DNA of 64,000 nucleotides from positions 23,020,001-23,084,000 of the forward strand of contig JAFFJZ010000002.1 of the NCBI GenBank assembly GCA_018340375.1, written 5' to 3'. Shown here in pieces: positions 26,976 to 38,260 of the stretch; position 1 is the stretch's first letter; the number at the start of each line of letters is the position of its first letter. This stretch comes from Gonatopus flavifemur (taxonomy: Eukaryota; Arthropoda; Insecta; Hymenoptera; Dryinidae). The notes beneath the pieces are model-generated. The model made no database searches. It worked only from the letters and a program-made list of their open reading frames with translations, and was not told where the DNA came from. The position numbers and the translations under genes were made by a program.

Positions 26976-27016
26976 CATGAGTTGCTGATTTCAGTAAGAA
27001 CGAAACATCCTCATCA

Positions 27017-27156
27017 CCCTGGTAAAAATAAAGTGTCATCGATGCCACGAAGTGTTTTGAAAATTGAATGCAAATGTACACCAAGAGGAGATTCGCGCAT
27101 TTTCGAATGTGGAATGATACTCCCTTTCGCGAACGTACAATATATTCTCACCAGGG
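27017..27156. mobile_element. CCCTGG-ended element, internally deleted copy
   Basis: The ends CCCTGGTAAAAATA and tatattctcaccaggg are flanked by CA on both sides. The right part (gcgcattttcgaatgtggaa, tccctttcgcgaacgtaca) is closely similar to the right part of 19741-20126, and the left part is mostly deleted. Confidence 0.7.
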
Positions 27157-27229
27157 CATCTGTTCCCGAACACTAGTCAAGAAACAGCCAATCGGGGGTT
27201 TAAAATATAGCCATAACCAGTGAATTTCT

Positions 27230-27482
27230 GCTCTCTAAATCCGGAAGAGTGAAAAATCACGTGTTTCACCCCACTAAGTCTCAGAAGTGAGCCAGTCCGC
27301 TTCGAGTGAACCTTCACTCTTTTTGAATGAAGAATTCACTCTAGAATTGGAGTGGCTGTGAGTTTCTAACCTCAAACCTACACTTTCGCTTTATAAGGGT
27401 GGAAATTTTACTCTAAATTTCGACAAGCTCACTTTCAGCTAGCTAAAAAGTGAAATCTCACTCTAAAAATTTTAGAGTGAGC
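27230..27482. mobile_element. Second copy of the GAGTGAAA foldback family
   Basis: It starts gctctctaaatccggaagag and ends aaattttagagtgagc. The interior has gagtgaa/ttcactc motifs as in 26694-26975, but with more substitutions. Confidence 0.5.
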
Positions 27483-27565
27483 AAGTTCCGCACAAAATTC
27501 GTTAACTCTTCCACCAAGGGAAATTCGAAAATACATTCAGATATCGCAATTCCTATCTTGTGGGT

Positions 27566-27850
27566 CCCTAGTAGAAATTTCGGACGGGAAAATACCAGGC
27601 CCTGACGAGGCACGCCTGCTCTCCTCATCAGGTTCCGTCACGGTTTTCCCTATTTCGCTCGATTTTATGAAAATCTCATCCGAACCCTATTTATTTGACC
27701 CCTGCGTTACAACCCTATTTGAATCCTATTAGGGAGAGCAGATCAGTCCCTTGTGAGAGCCTCTTAGGTTCTCTTATTCACGGTTTCCAGATTCTAACCT
27801 GATCAGGACCTTATTATAAATAGGGAATGCCTGATCAAATTTTTACTGGG
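27566..27850. mobile_element. CCCTAG-ended element
   Basis: The left end CCCTAGTAGAAATTTCGGAC pairs with the inverted right end CCCAGTAAAAATTTGATCAG. The interior repeats CCTGATCAGG-like and AACCCTATT-like motifs. The ends resemble those of 21571-22324. Confidence 0.55.
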
Positions 27851-28744
27851 GATAATACGGGATTGAAAATGATATTCTTGTTCCACTTTCTAACCTTTTG
27901 TCTATTTTAGGAAGAAAAATTTTTCGACGACACAAGTTTGAAACTTTCAATTTTGTTGAAGAAAATGGAAAAATGTGGAAAAAATATTTGAATATTTTTA
28001 ATAGATTTGATCATGAATTTTGTTAATTATGCGGCGAAGATCATGAAAAATTCATTATCGTGTTACTTTATTCACATTTCATTATAACATTGATAATTTT
28101 CATCCCCTAAGTAATCAAAACTTTTCTCACGCTACTAATTCAACTACTTAGAAACTCTTGGAATCGATTAAACTCGTTACATAAGAGAAATGAAGTGGGA
28201 ATTACAGTCCAAACGAACAGTGAGAAATGATAAATTCCTGTATATTATTTGACACGAATCATTCTACCTTCCACAAATATACATTCTATTCATAGAGTTT
28301 CTCAGCTGATATAATTCTTCCGTAAGCGAATATTGTATAATATGCAGAGCAAAAGTTGATTTTCCTAATGATCGTGGGTCACGAAAGGATAATAACAATT
28401 CGTGGATCAATTGGCTTAGAGTGATAAGAGAGGGTAGATGTTTATACTGTATATTTGTCCTCAAGGTTCCACTGATTTGTAGAAAATTACATGCACGTGT
28501 TAGGTTAATGTGTCATTATCCAGCGATACCAATCGATACGTTATTATGCGTTTGATTGAACGGATTCGCTAAAGACTTGATTGAGATTCATATTATGTAA
28601 ATGTGAACGATAGAATGCATAAGAAAAGTTTTTTCATAAACATTAAACCAGGGAATTATGCATTCCGTATAATTTAGAGATCAATTTGATCCATTGATGA
28701 GTTTATGAGGAAGTACAGGATAATCCAGAACCACCACTTTGAGG

Positions 28745-28746
<2 letters not shown>

Positions 28747-28778
<32 letters not shown>
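28747..28778 (+). repeat. (TC)16 microsatellite
   Basis: Sixteen uninterrupted TC units. The open frame through it is a by-product. Confidence 0.95.
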
Positions 28779-28781
<3 letters not shown>

Positions 28782-29663
28782 CCATTCCGAGACAATCAAT
28801 TCAAAAGTAAAACGACCTTCGAGTTTACCAACATCGAGTCAGTATAGTTTCAACTTGAGCATCAAACTTCACTTCATTCGTAGGGTATCATTTTCATACC
28901 GACATCTTTAGCGACTTCGATGTTCGATTCAAAGAACATAAAGTTCGTCGATGGATGCTTGAAAAAAATTCTTTCAAAACTTCAGAGTTTGAATGAAGTT
29001 CTTGAAGAATTGCTACCTGGCGAGTGTTAGTATACAAAATGAAGATTGTTCATCTGAGACAATAAAAAAGTTCGTACAATAAATTTGATTCGTCAGAGCA
29101 TCAAAATGATAAGACATTGTTGGAATCAGTATAGGACGGTACTTGAAATCCCGTACAAAAGATGAGAAGTGAGAAAAAAAGTAACTCTCGTTATTTTGCA
29201 AGAAAACGACTACGGATAGCATATAGAAGAGAACAAACATCTCTCAAAAGCATTCTTCGTAACACCTCTTGTATATCACAAAGAATACCCAGCGCATTAT
29301 GATGATGAGACATTGATTATATGATAAGTATGTAGAAAAAGTCCAAAGACCATTGTTATAATGTTGAAATGTACCCTCGAATGTGAATTTAAAGGGACAA
29401 GATCGGAAGACATTCAACGTAGCGAATGACATAATATACACATTTCATTCAATACCGTTGTAACTTGTATTGTATATTTTATATAAATAATGAATATAAA
29501 ACGGGATTCAGACGATCATAAGAGGATCAAATTGATGACCCTTCTTTGTGGAAACAGAATATTATATAAAACACCTCGTTGGAATATTATCAGCGATGAA
29601 TTTCATGTACAAGGTTTAGAAAAGGTTTTTACAAACAATTTTTCAATAAATTAAAAAAATCTG

Positions 29664-29932
29664 CACGAAAAAAAATGCCCAAGTAAGAATTACATGAAAA
29701 CTGAGATAACGATTACAGTGTGGATCCCATATAAAATTTACTACACAGTCCTGTTGGGTTTACATTGTTATCATGGTTACTTCACAGCAACACTGCTCCC
29801 ATTTACTACGATAACAATGTAGATATAATAACATCGGTTCCAATGTAAATTTTACTCCAATTGTATTTATGTGAGCAGTTATGTTAAATTAACAACGACC
29901 AATGTAGAACTCACATGAGACTTTTTTCCGTG
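29664..29932. mobile_element. CACTG-type element with TG flanks
   Basis: The left end CACGAAAAAAAATGCCC pairs with the right end gagacttttttccgtg. TG lies on both sides (29662-29663, 29933-29934). Motifs around acattgttatc/ataacaatgt pair internally. Confidence 0.65.
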
Positions 29933-30541
29933 TGAATATCGATTGTATATGCTATTGATATAGTTGGATTGACAAAAAGTTATTAAATTCCACATACATA
30001 TTTTTATGAAATTCATGCATAAATGTAACACAGCAATAACGAATAAATAGTTTAGAATCACGATTTTCTGCAAACCATACGAGAATAATTACGAATATTG
30101 AATTTAATATGAGTGATGTGATGTGATGTGAATCGGGTTCCATGTGGTACTTTACGTTCGGTTCAAATCCGCTCACTGCGTCATTACTTTATGGTCCGAT
30201 GAAAAATTAGGCGCAGATGCTTGTCGATACACGAGGGTCATTGACAAATCAGTGCATTGGATTATTCTGCATAGAACTATTGATCTCGGAAGGAGAAAAA
30301 TATGTGGTATTTCATTACATACAGAATCTTACGAGACAAGTAACTTTATTTAGGAACATTATTTTTGATATCGTTGAATCAAATGAATTGATACATACAG
30401 AGAAAGATAAGTGCAATAATTCTGATAGTGGAGCACAAGGTTTACTGGAGAAAAAAAATGATTGTTTTTACTATGTTATTCGCGACGTATTGCTGTTGCA
30501 GCGAATAGTATACACCGAGAGAAAAGTTTAGTTGTATTTAA

Positions 30542-31156
30542 GAGAGGAAATACAATTGGAACGACAAAAAAAATCATTTTTCAGGATTTTTTTTTCAAGT
30601 TTATATTTGAATAGAATAAGCTTTCGCAGTGTTATTATTATACTATTCAGGTATATCAAGGTAATTCTTTAAAATTTTTTCCACAAAATGGTGACCGTAC
30701 ACAGGGTTCAAGTAACACCTATAGTCCGATGACGGCGGGGGTTCTACTGGCCGTAATTTTTATCTTAAAAAACAAATCAAAAGGAATGTACCTTCAGTAC
30801 ACTCATAATTCGTAGTTAAACCGAAAGAATGGAAAAAATATAAAATTCGCAATTTGGCAGAGCAAAATAGGCAAAAATCGATAATTCCCCCCTTTTTTCA
30901 AGTCATTTTTGCAATAAAAAAGTACTTTATTTTTCAAAAGTACCAAATTTTTTTGGTTTAGCTAAAAGCTGATATAATGAAGAAGATGTCCACAAAACCT
31001 CATCCCGATCGGATCATTAGTTTTTTAGTTATCACCCCCGCCAACTCGGGAAAACATGTTTCGAGGAAAAACGCATGTAAATCAAATACAAGCTTCTAGG
31101 TGGAAAAAATCATGAAAAATGCCTTTGTTTTTGCCGTTCTAATTGTATTTCCCCCC
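30542..31156. mobile_element. TTAA-flanked element A of a three-element chain
   Basis: The left flank is TTAA (30538-30541) and the right flank TCAA (31157-31160). The ends pair as an inverted repeat: GAGAGGAAATACAATTGGAA on the left and, inverted, GGGGGGAAATACAATTAGAA on the right. TTAA duplications are typical of piggyBac and Kolobok elements. No transposase frame is visible. Confidence 0.7.
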
Positions 31157-31160
31157 TCAA

Positions 31161-31817
31161 AGGGTAACACCACAGTGGAATTTTAAAAGAATCAAAAAAT
31201 TTGTTTTTGGCTTAAAGTACTCTTTGAGGACCCGAAAATGACATACCGTAAACTACAAACATAGATCCGACTAAACACGCACGACTCAACTGTTACAAAA
31301 ACTTTAAACGCGTTTATTTCAAAACAGTATGTCGAAAGTCGGTGGGAGCTCTAGCTCCACCAATTTTCAATCGATCACCTCGGGGTTTTTTTATTGTATT
31401 CGTGATATGATTATCTAGTGAAATACGTATGGGTTTTTCGAAATATTGATATTTGCGTTTTTTATTCAACATTAAGTAACGAAATTTAGGGTGAAAATCC
31501 TACTTTTTTCTTCAAACCGATGCCATTTCGTAGAAAATGCACATTTTTCAAAACGGATACGTATTTCACTAGCTTTCGGATTACAGAAAATAATTATTTT
31601 TGGTTCTGTGTTCTACGTCAATTTTGGACTGAATTATTTATCCCACCGCACGACCAAAGCCGCCATTTTTCACAATAAAATTCCACACCAAAATTATTCT
31701 GTACTTTAATAATAGCGGAACACCTTCATGTAGTTCAATTCGAATAGGAACTTTCTAATTTTCGAAAAAAAATCTGGAGAAGTGTTACTTTTGGAGAGGT
31801 CACTGTGGTGTTACCCC
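31161..31817. mobile_element. TTAA-flanked element B of the chain
   Basis: The element starts AGGGTAACACCACAGTG and ends with the inverse, CACTGTGGTGTTACCCC. It is flanked by TCAA (31157-31160) and TTAA (31818-31821). Its left target site is shared with element A and its right one with element C. No protein-coding frame is recognised inside. Confidence 0.72.
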
Positions 31818-31821
31818 TTAA

Positions 31822-32033
31822 GGGGATTCATTACTCCCTGCAAAAGTTACTAGATTCCAAATTCCTCCCCCCAGTTTTCTCAGAAACGAACACATAAAAT
31901 GAAAAATAATGAGTAGCTGCATTTTTTTCGATAGCCTAAGAAGATGCTCCTGCTCATTAAAATTGATTCTATTCATTGATTACTGAGAAAACTGGGGGGA
32001 GAGATCTAGTAAATTGGCTTGTGGTGAATCGCC
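31822..32033. mobile_element. TTAA-flanked element C of the chain (foldback)
   Basis: This is a 212-bp palindromic element. The left end GGGGATTCATTACTCCCTGC pairs with the inverted right end GGCGATTCACCACAAGCC. Internally, cctccccccagttttctcag (from 31863) pairs with ctgagaaaactggggggag (31983-32001). Flanks are TTAA (31818-31821) and TTCA (32034-32037), the latter explained by one change from TTAA. Confidence 0.7.
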
Positions 32034-32120
32034 TTCATAGAGCTTGTTTTGGATACGGCGAAATAAATATCCTTTCCACACAAACTTGGCTCATTACCTA
32101 CAAATAGAGTTTATTAACTA

Positions 32121-32328
32121 CACGGAAAAAAATGAACTGTTAATTTTACCAGAATTCCGGTTACTATATGGACAGCAAGGAATATCTGTGACTTTTACTG
32201 GAATTCTTGTTAAATTTACCGGAGCCCTTGTTAAATTTGCCGGAGACTTGATTCATTTAACTAGAATTCCGGTTAAAATAGCAGTAATTCTTACTGTCCA
32301 TATATTAACCGGAGTATTTTTTTCAGTG
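32121..32328. mobile_element. CACTG-type element with TA flanks
   Basis: The left end CACGGAAAAAAATGAACTG pairs with the right end ggagtatttttttcagtg, with TA on both sides. The interior repeats ttaaatttaccgga-like and gaattccggtta-like motifs, several in inverse order. Confidence 0.75.
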
Positions 32329-33560
32329 TATTAACCCTCTGGGGATACACTTATAGTTTCCTCACACACGGGATACACTGGCTCAGTTTGACCCAAGGGT
32401 TTTTTGATCGCTCATTTCTTGGCTGTAAAACACTATGGAGCAATGGTTTTGTTTAATGATTTATGAGCTTTTGATAATTTTGTCCGTGTACATAATAAAT
32501 TCTGCATTTTGTATCAAAAAATGAAATTCAAATGACTGATAAAAAGTATCATTATCACTTAAAAAACTGAATAAAATATAAAGGACAAAAACGTCATCAA
32601 CGCATATACGTTTTGAATGCAGGAATGATTAAACACGCTATACACACAAGAGTGATATCGTACGTGATAGTCCGTGAGTAGAAATTTTCAAGACGTAGAT
32701 GCTTGAGTTTATCACTTCTCGAGAAACTCATGACAACAAACCCTGCTAATTACACATCTCTATAACCCGAGTATGTGAAGCAGAGGCAGCAGCATACGGA
32801 ATGTACAGACTGTTTCTCAAGTTAAAATCTTTAGAAAGAGGAGAAAAATCAATGAATACGAAGTTCGATGTAACACGTTCGATGAATCCCTAATCAGAAT
32901 TATGTATTCAAAGATCAATATTTGTTCATCAAATAAACGTCCTCATATTAGGTTGAATACATCAATTATCATCCATCCGCCAAACGACTGCAACTCTGGC
33001 ATGGATTGGTTTACAAAGTGCTGCAATGATTAAAACTTATAATTGAGAGTTGCATGATATCACACTACCGTTGAAACTCTTCCAAACAATGCAATCAAAA
33101 GTTACATAACTCGAACGGTAGCTTCCAACCGATGTTTTCAGTATCCTTATATTACTTCGCCTTATCCTTTGAGTAATCACGACTTCGGCAAAGTGTAAAT
33201 CTTTCTTTGCAAAACCGTTAATGTGTGAGAATGTTTTTCAAGAATAAAATTGAAAGTTTCTCTTCTCCAGGGTTTTTTTGTAATAAAAGGTTTTGAAGTC
33301 AATAAGAGTTTGTAGTATAAGGATTCAACGTGATGATAAATAATTATCAGTTGGTTGAAGTATTTCTCGATTCTTTGAAATCTTTTGCAAGTTTTTTTTA
33401 CAAATTATGATTAGTCAAGGAAATCCTTTATGAAACGTCTTCAAATTTCTCATAGATACAAACTTCTTAACTGGAAATTATGAAGCTCAATGAGTATTCG
33501 ATCGATCGATGACACAAATGTGCTCAGAAAAAATAATTCAGCTACAGCACCTAAGTGGTT

Positions 33561-33628
33561 AGCACGGATATAGTCAGCCATCAAATTCAGCTCCGGGAGC
33601 TCAGTAAATGGCTGCGCGTGTCCGTGCT
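33561..33628. repeat. 68-bp hairpin with agcacgga ends
   Basis: The left arm agcacggatatagtcagcca pairs with the right arm tggctgcgcgtgtccgtgct with a few mismatches; the centre contains gctccgggagc. The preceding aagtggttagcac resembles a tRNA A box. It abuts the element 33629-34578. Confidence 0.5.
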
Positions 33629-33945
33629 ACCCACATAGCACAGAATGTCTCAACGAGATTGCCAGAATATTATATTTGGAATATGCAATATCTCGAGAAT
33701 ATTGCCAAAATGTCTCCAAAATGTCTTATGTCACCATCTTTGTGACATTCTGGGGACATTCTGAAATCTTGAAAATACAGGAAAACATCTCATAATTACG
33801 TGTATTAACAATGGTAGAAAATATTGTTTTTGGTGAGAAAAAAATTCTCTTCAGTGTGAATTCTTCTACAAACGTTGCACAGAATATGATTTGAATGGCT
33901 TTGTGGGAAGAATACACATTGAAAGTCGATTATTAAGAAAGTTCT

Positions 33946-34133
33946 CTCAGTGAGGATCGAACCCCACACTGCAAAAAGCTTTCGGTAAGTTTACCAAAAT
34001 TTGTCGGGAAGCAATTAACCCGAAAAGAAGTCGGGAAAGTTACCGAGATTTTGGTAAATTTATCAGAAGTTTTTTTACAGTGCAGTTTTCTGAGTCATAG
34101 ATAGAGCCTCTATCACCTCAGCTAATCACTGAG
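33946..34133 (-). pseudogene. tRNA-like sequence interrupted by a small element
   Basis: On the - strand it has an A-box-like block (TTAGCTGAGGTGATAGAG) and, after the insertion, a B-box-like block (GGGGTTCGATCC). The two ends are complementary over seven bases (CTCAGTG / CACTGAG). Removing 33967-34082 and one CA leaves 70 nt, close to tRNA size. The D and T arms do not pair well, so it is not a working tRNA. Confidence 0.5.
33967..34082. mobile_element. 116-bp CACTG-type element inside the tRNA-like sequence
   Basis: The left end CACTGCAAAAAGCTTTCGG and right end agaagtttttttacagtg are flanked by CA on both sides. The inner blocks ggtaagtttaccaaaat and attttggtaaatttatc pair. It is the shortest member of the group here. 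Confidence 0.8.
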
Positions 34134-34674
34134 ATGACTTCAATGCTCTCAAAGTGCCACTCTTCGTCATCATAATGATGTGTGTCTGATAAATTCGTTT
34201 CCGTGGGATATACAACAATCAATTCAGAATTCTCTGAAACTGGAATTGAATAGGTCGTGGGAGAGAGGTTTTTTTCGCCCTCGACTTGTCAATTTTACTG
34301 AGTACCGGATCTGATGAATGAAAACTCTTACTGCCACATAAAATATTGCTATTGAAATATTCTCAGAATATTTCATTAGCGACAAACATGAAATATCCCT
34401 CATCATAGATTCCCAGATCATCGCAGAATATCATATCTGCAACATTTCAATTACAAGATTCTCAAAATATTTGTAATGAAATATTCTATCCGCATGGAAT
34501 CTCGTAGAAATATTTCACATGAATGTTTCGAGTGTGATATTCTGAGAATATTACCGAGACATTGTGTGCTAAGTGGATAGCTACTTAGCTGCGTGATTTT
34601 CACTCGTATTTGATTGACTACATTGGGAAAAATATACAGTAACGATTACCAGGAAGGGTAGTAACTTGGTAATA

Positions 34675-34932
34675 CACTGTAAAAAGTGAATTTTGAATTT
34701 TTCGTCAATTTGGTGGCAGCGAAAATCCCCCACGTGGGGTCAATTCATTTCCCCTATATTCCGGAGGAATTTTTTCTCATTTGGAGAAAAATTTCTTTCC
34801 AAAAGAAAAAATTCTCTTCCAAATGGGAGAGAATTCCTGCAAAAATGAAGGAGGAGGGGTGAATTTCCTCTATGTGGAGAATTTTTGCTGTCACTGAATT
34901 TGTAGGAAACTTCACTCTCAATTTTTACAGTG
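34675..34932. mobile_element. CACTG-type element, copy 1 of the GGCAGCGAAAAT subfamily
   Basis: The left end CACTGTAAAAAGTGAATTTT and right end ctctcaatttttacagtg are flanked by TA. It contains ggcagcgaaaat and then blocks of ttccaaatggga-like sequence. The same order is found at 37155 and 52925. Confidence 0.85.
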
Positions 34933-35049
34933 TACGATAAACAGTTTGCGTCAACATGGGAACAATGAGGTAACCCTGCTTACAATTTTTTATTGAAAAC
35001 TGTGGGGAAAACAGATACAAGTTTTCAATAAGTAACATTGCATTCCAAC

Positions 35050-37118
35050 CAGGGCTGCGGAGTTGAAGCTTTCACATAGCCGACTCCGACTCCGGCTCTA
35101 GTGTTTATTCTCATGAATAAAAATTCCAAAAAAACCAAACTTGAACATAAGATAGACATTATTCGTTATCGAGGTTTTTCGACCTGTGTTTCAATATTTT
35201 ATTCAATGATATATTATTGAAGTTTGATTTGCTAAATATGTCGAGGCTAAAATGTAAACAATATAACAGAATTCCAAGTCGTAACTGATTTTAATGTTCT
35301 ATTTCGAAATTCTATGCATGAATTATTTCTCCCATCAACATTGTTCAACAGATATAAATATTCCAAATGTTAGAAAAAACTTCGTCAACAACTTTCGACA
35401 AAGAATTTTCTCTAAAACTTTCATTCATGAACCGTTGATCCGATGCAGTACATAAATTTTTATGTTCTTATATGCGGCAGCTTACTGTACAATTAGAACC
35501 AACAGGGTGAATGAAAAAGCACGTTTCTTGATTATTCCAAAACATAATAAACACAAGAATAAATAAATCAAAAATATTTTGTTTCTGAATGTTGTCATTC
35601 TTCACTGTACAAAATAAAAGTGGAATATTTCACCAAAAATCTTCCACCATGAATAGGGAACTTGACATCCTGATTTGGTAGAGTTTGCCCTTACTTTTTG
35701 GAGGATTCAACACCCAAAAAACGGAATAGTTCCTCAAAATGGAGAATTCTCCCACCACCAGGGGATGGAATCCGCCATTAAAGTGAGCAAAAACCGCCCA
35801 TATTTTTCCTAGTGTTTGTAAATCTGTCACATCTCTGATAACATCAATGAATCAACACAATCTGCGAATGATTCTCAAACAACTCCAAAACAATTTCCGT
35901 TCTGGCGATGAGAATAAGTGCAATATAAATCTATTAAGCAAATAAGCATGGAGTGATGGCAAAATTCGTTGGAAATGAGCAGTATGGAGCTTTTTGAATA
36001 ATTAGGTAATAATTACGGACTTATCTTTCATTTGAAACTTTCGTATTTATTGCAAACTTGTAATACTGATAAAAACAGAGAGAAATCCCATACAGCGAAT
36101 CAGTTCAGAAAGAGTGCGCGGAGAATTCAATTGGGGTCGGATGAATTCAATATGAATTCTTAAGAATTCTTTTTCAACTCTTATGCCGTATATATGGGAT
36201 TTCAGTGCTACAACAACCTTAGCTCTCCCTGCAGAAACGGAATCATTCGGAACGATTGATAGTGCACATCTCTGATCAAAAATATGATTCGAACTTATTT
36301 AGAATCATTTGAGTCTGAAACGGCTAATTTGAAATTTGTACATTCCTCATTGGAAAAATTTCATTTTGATAAGAATCAATTTTTTGAATGATCTCAGCTC
36401 TACGGGGACGTTACATTCCCACTTAGAGATTTCCTATGACTCCCTTTCTCCATTCTCATACCCTTATAGTTCCATTGATATAAAGAATTATAGCACTTTC
36501 TTACCGAACAGATTATGAAAACAAACACATCAACTCCTACTCTCATTTTTTTATTCATCTTATTTATGTCAACAGAGAATTATATGCATTTGAATTTCGA
36601 AACATTACACTTTGAACTTCGAATGAACGTGTGAAAATACATTGTCCATAAATTAACATATGGATTCCTCGTTTGTGTTGGAGAAAAATTGAAAAAATTG
36701 TTTGCATGCAAATTTCATCTCTCAACTGATGCACCTGAGATTCACCTGAGAAGATTGAATATGTGTATTTGAAAACATGAGCCAAATAAATGAAAACGTA
36801 TTCCAAACAGCACACGAAGTTCTGTGAATGTTTTAAAAACATAGCCTAGGTTCTGCGAGTCTTAACCCCCAAAAGCACATATTTCCAATGTTAAGAGCAT
36901 TTTCACATTTAATGCAGCTAAACACGTTCTGAAAACATTCTTTTCATACACTACAGGACGTTCTCGTAATGTTTTTCTAACGTACTTTCGTGAAAACTAA
37001 CTTTTTTTCTAAGGAGTCGAAAGAGGAGTCGGAGTCGATGAAATAACATTCGACGCCGACTCCCCTATCGACTCCATCCATCATTCCACGACTCCTCGAC
37101 TCCGACTCCACAACCCTG
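35050..37118. mobile_element. hAT-type non-autonomous transposon with 8-bp target duplication
   Basis: The element begins CAGGGCTGCGGAGT and ends with the inverse, ACTCCACAACCCTG. It is flanked on both sides by the identical 8-mer ATTCCAAC (35042-35049 and 37119-37126). An 8-bp duplication and CAGGG-type short terminal repeats are the hallmarks of hAT elements. Both subterminal regions are rich in GACTCC/GGAGTC iterations (about 35082-35100 and 37014-37110), plausible transposase-binding repeats. The 2.07-kb interior has no long open frame, so it is non-autonomous. A CACTG-ended element (35603-35814) is inserted inside it. Confidence 0.88.
35603..35814. mobile_element. CACTG-type element inserted in the hAT element, TT flanks
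   Basis: The left end CACTGTACAAAATAAAAGTG pairs loosely with the right end tatttttcctagtg; TT lies on both sides. Its presence inside 35050-37118 shows that it arrived later. Confidence 0.6.
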
Positions 37119-37154
37119 ATTCCAACAGGACACAAGCCTTCCAAATCAAATCTA

Positions 37155-37369
37155 CACTATTAAAACCAAAAAGTGAAATTACCTCCGATACCTTTGGTTG
37201 GAAGCAGAAATTTTTTATCTGGGGGAAATCTCTGTATTTTGGAGGAATTCTTCTTCATTTGGGAGAAAATTCTTTCTTTCTGGAAGAAATTCCTCTGCAA
37301 ATGGAGAAAACTTCCTCCACAATATAGGAGGAATGTATTCACAGTGGAGACATTCACTTTTTACAGTTG
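37155..37369. mobile_element. CACTG-type element, copy 2 of the GGCAGCGAAAAT subfamily
   Basis: Both ends are degraded (CACTATTAAAACC and tttttacagtt). The interior ggaggaattcttcttcattt and caaatggagaaaacttcctc align with the copies at 34675 and 52925. It lies 36 bp from the hAT element's right end. Confidence 0.65.
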
Positions 37370-37587
37370 AGGTTCATTGTACGTGAATAATTCACGTTCT
37401 TCGAATGTTCAATGAGCCTTCAAATAATCCGACGTTCAATGCACCTCTCTATTGAATTTTCGTGTTCTCTCGGGGCGGAGTTGGTACTCAAATTTCACTC
37501 TCTTCGAAACAACTACCAGATGACTGTATAACGGCGGTACATTACATACTCGAGACACACTCTAAATCCATCTCTCAAATGTCTCCA

Positions 37588-37762
37588 CACGGAAAAAATT
37601 TGCTGTGGTAGCTACCTTGTGTATTTGATATTTGGATAGCCAGAAATACTGCTCCGACAGCTAAATTTCAGCTACCGTAGCGATAAATTCTGTCGCAACA
37701 GCTAGAAAATAGCTATGACAACTAATTTTAGCTATATCAACCATATCATTTTTTTTTTCGTA
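37588..37762. mobile_element. CACTG-type element with GCTA-rich interior, CA flanks
   Basis: The left end CACGGAAAAAATTTGCTG pairs with the right end catttttttttttcgta. The interior repeats agcta and gctac/gctatg motifs, as does the region 51057-51590. CA lies on both sides if the right terminus has changed bases. Confidence 0.5.
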
Positions 37763-38260
37763 CATTTTCAGATTCTCCCAGTGTTTTTCTAATTGAAGAA
37801 ATTTCTAATTTTCAAATTCACGTTATTATAACTTGAGAAATGAAGTTATTTCAACGAAACCACGAGTCCCAGTGGAACAATATTATAATCTTGAACATTC
37901 ACCTTTACAAATCGATAGTACTACACGTCGTACTCATTCGAATCCCGCATATTGGATTTGTAAATCCTTCAAAGTACCACTTTGTGTGTCCACATCATTA
38001 CATTTCATTTTACAATATGCACACAATTTTACTTCGCTTATAGAATGTGAATGAAACAAACATTTGATATCAATTGAAAATACAAACAATAGTTTGAAAT
38101 GACAATGAGAACAGGCTTCAAAGACTCGCAACAAGATTCTATCGATCTACATTTCCCATTTGACATTTTATACGAATTTTCGAAACGTACCAACCCGTAC
38201 ACGAATCGTCGCTGGCGTCGTTCTCTCTGTAATCGTTCTCTCGTTGTTGGTTTGTTTCAG

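Larger units (their letters stand above)
33629..34578. mobile_element. ACCCA-ended element with gaatatt iterations and a tRNA-like segment
   Basis: The left end ACCCACATAGCACAGAATGT pairs with the inverted right end ATCCACTTAGCACACAATGT, and both continue CTC. Subterminal regions carry many gaatatt/aatattc/gagaatat motifs. The tRNA-like sequence 33946-34133 and its insertion lie inside. No transposase frame is seen. Confidence 0.65.

Noticed and set aside
32331..32420. TTAACCCTCTGGGGATAC as a piggyBac-like end
   Set aside because: No matching inverted end or second TTAA was found nearby.
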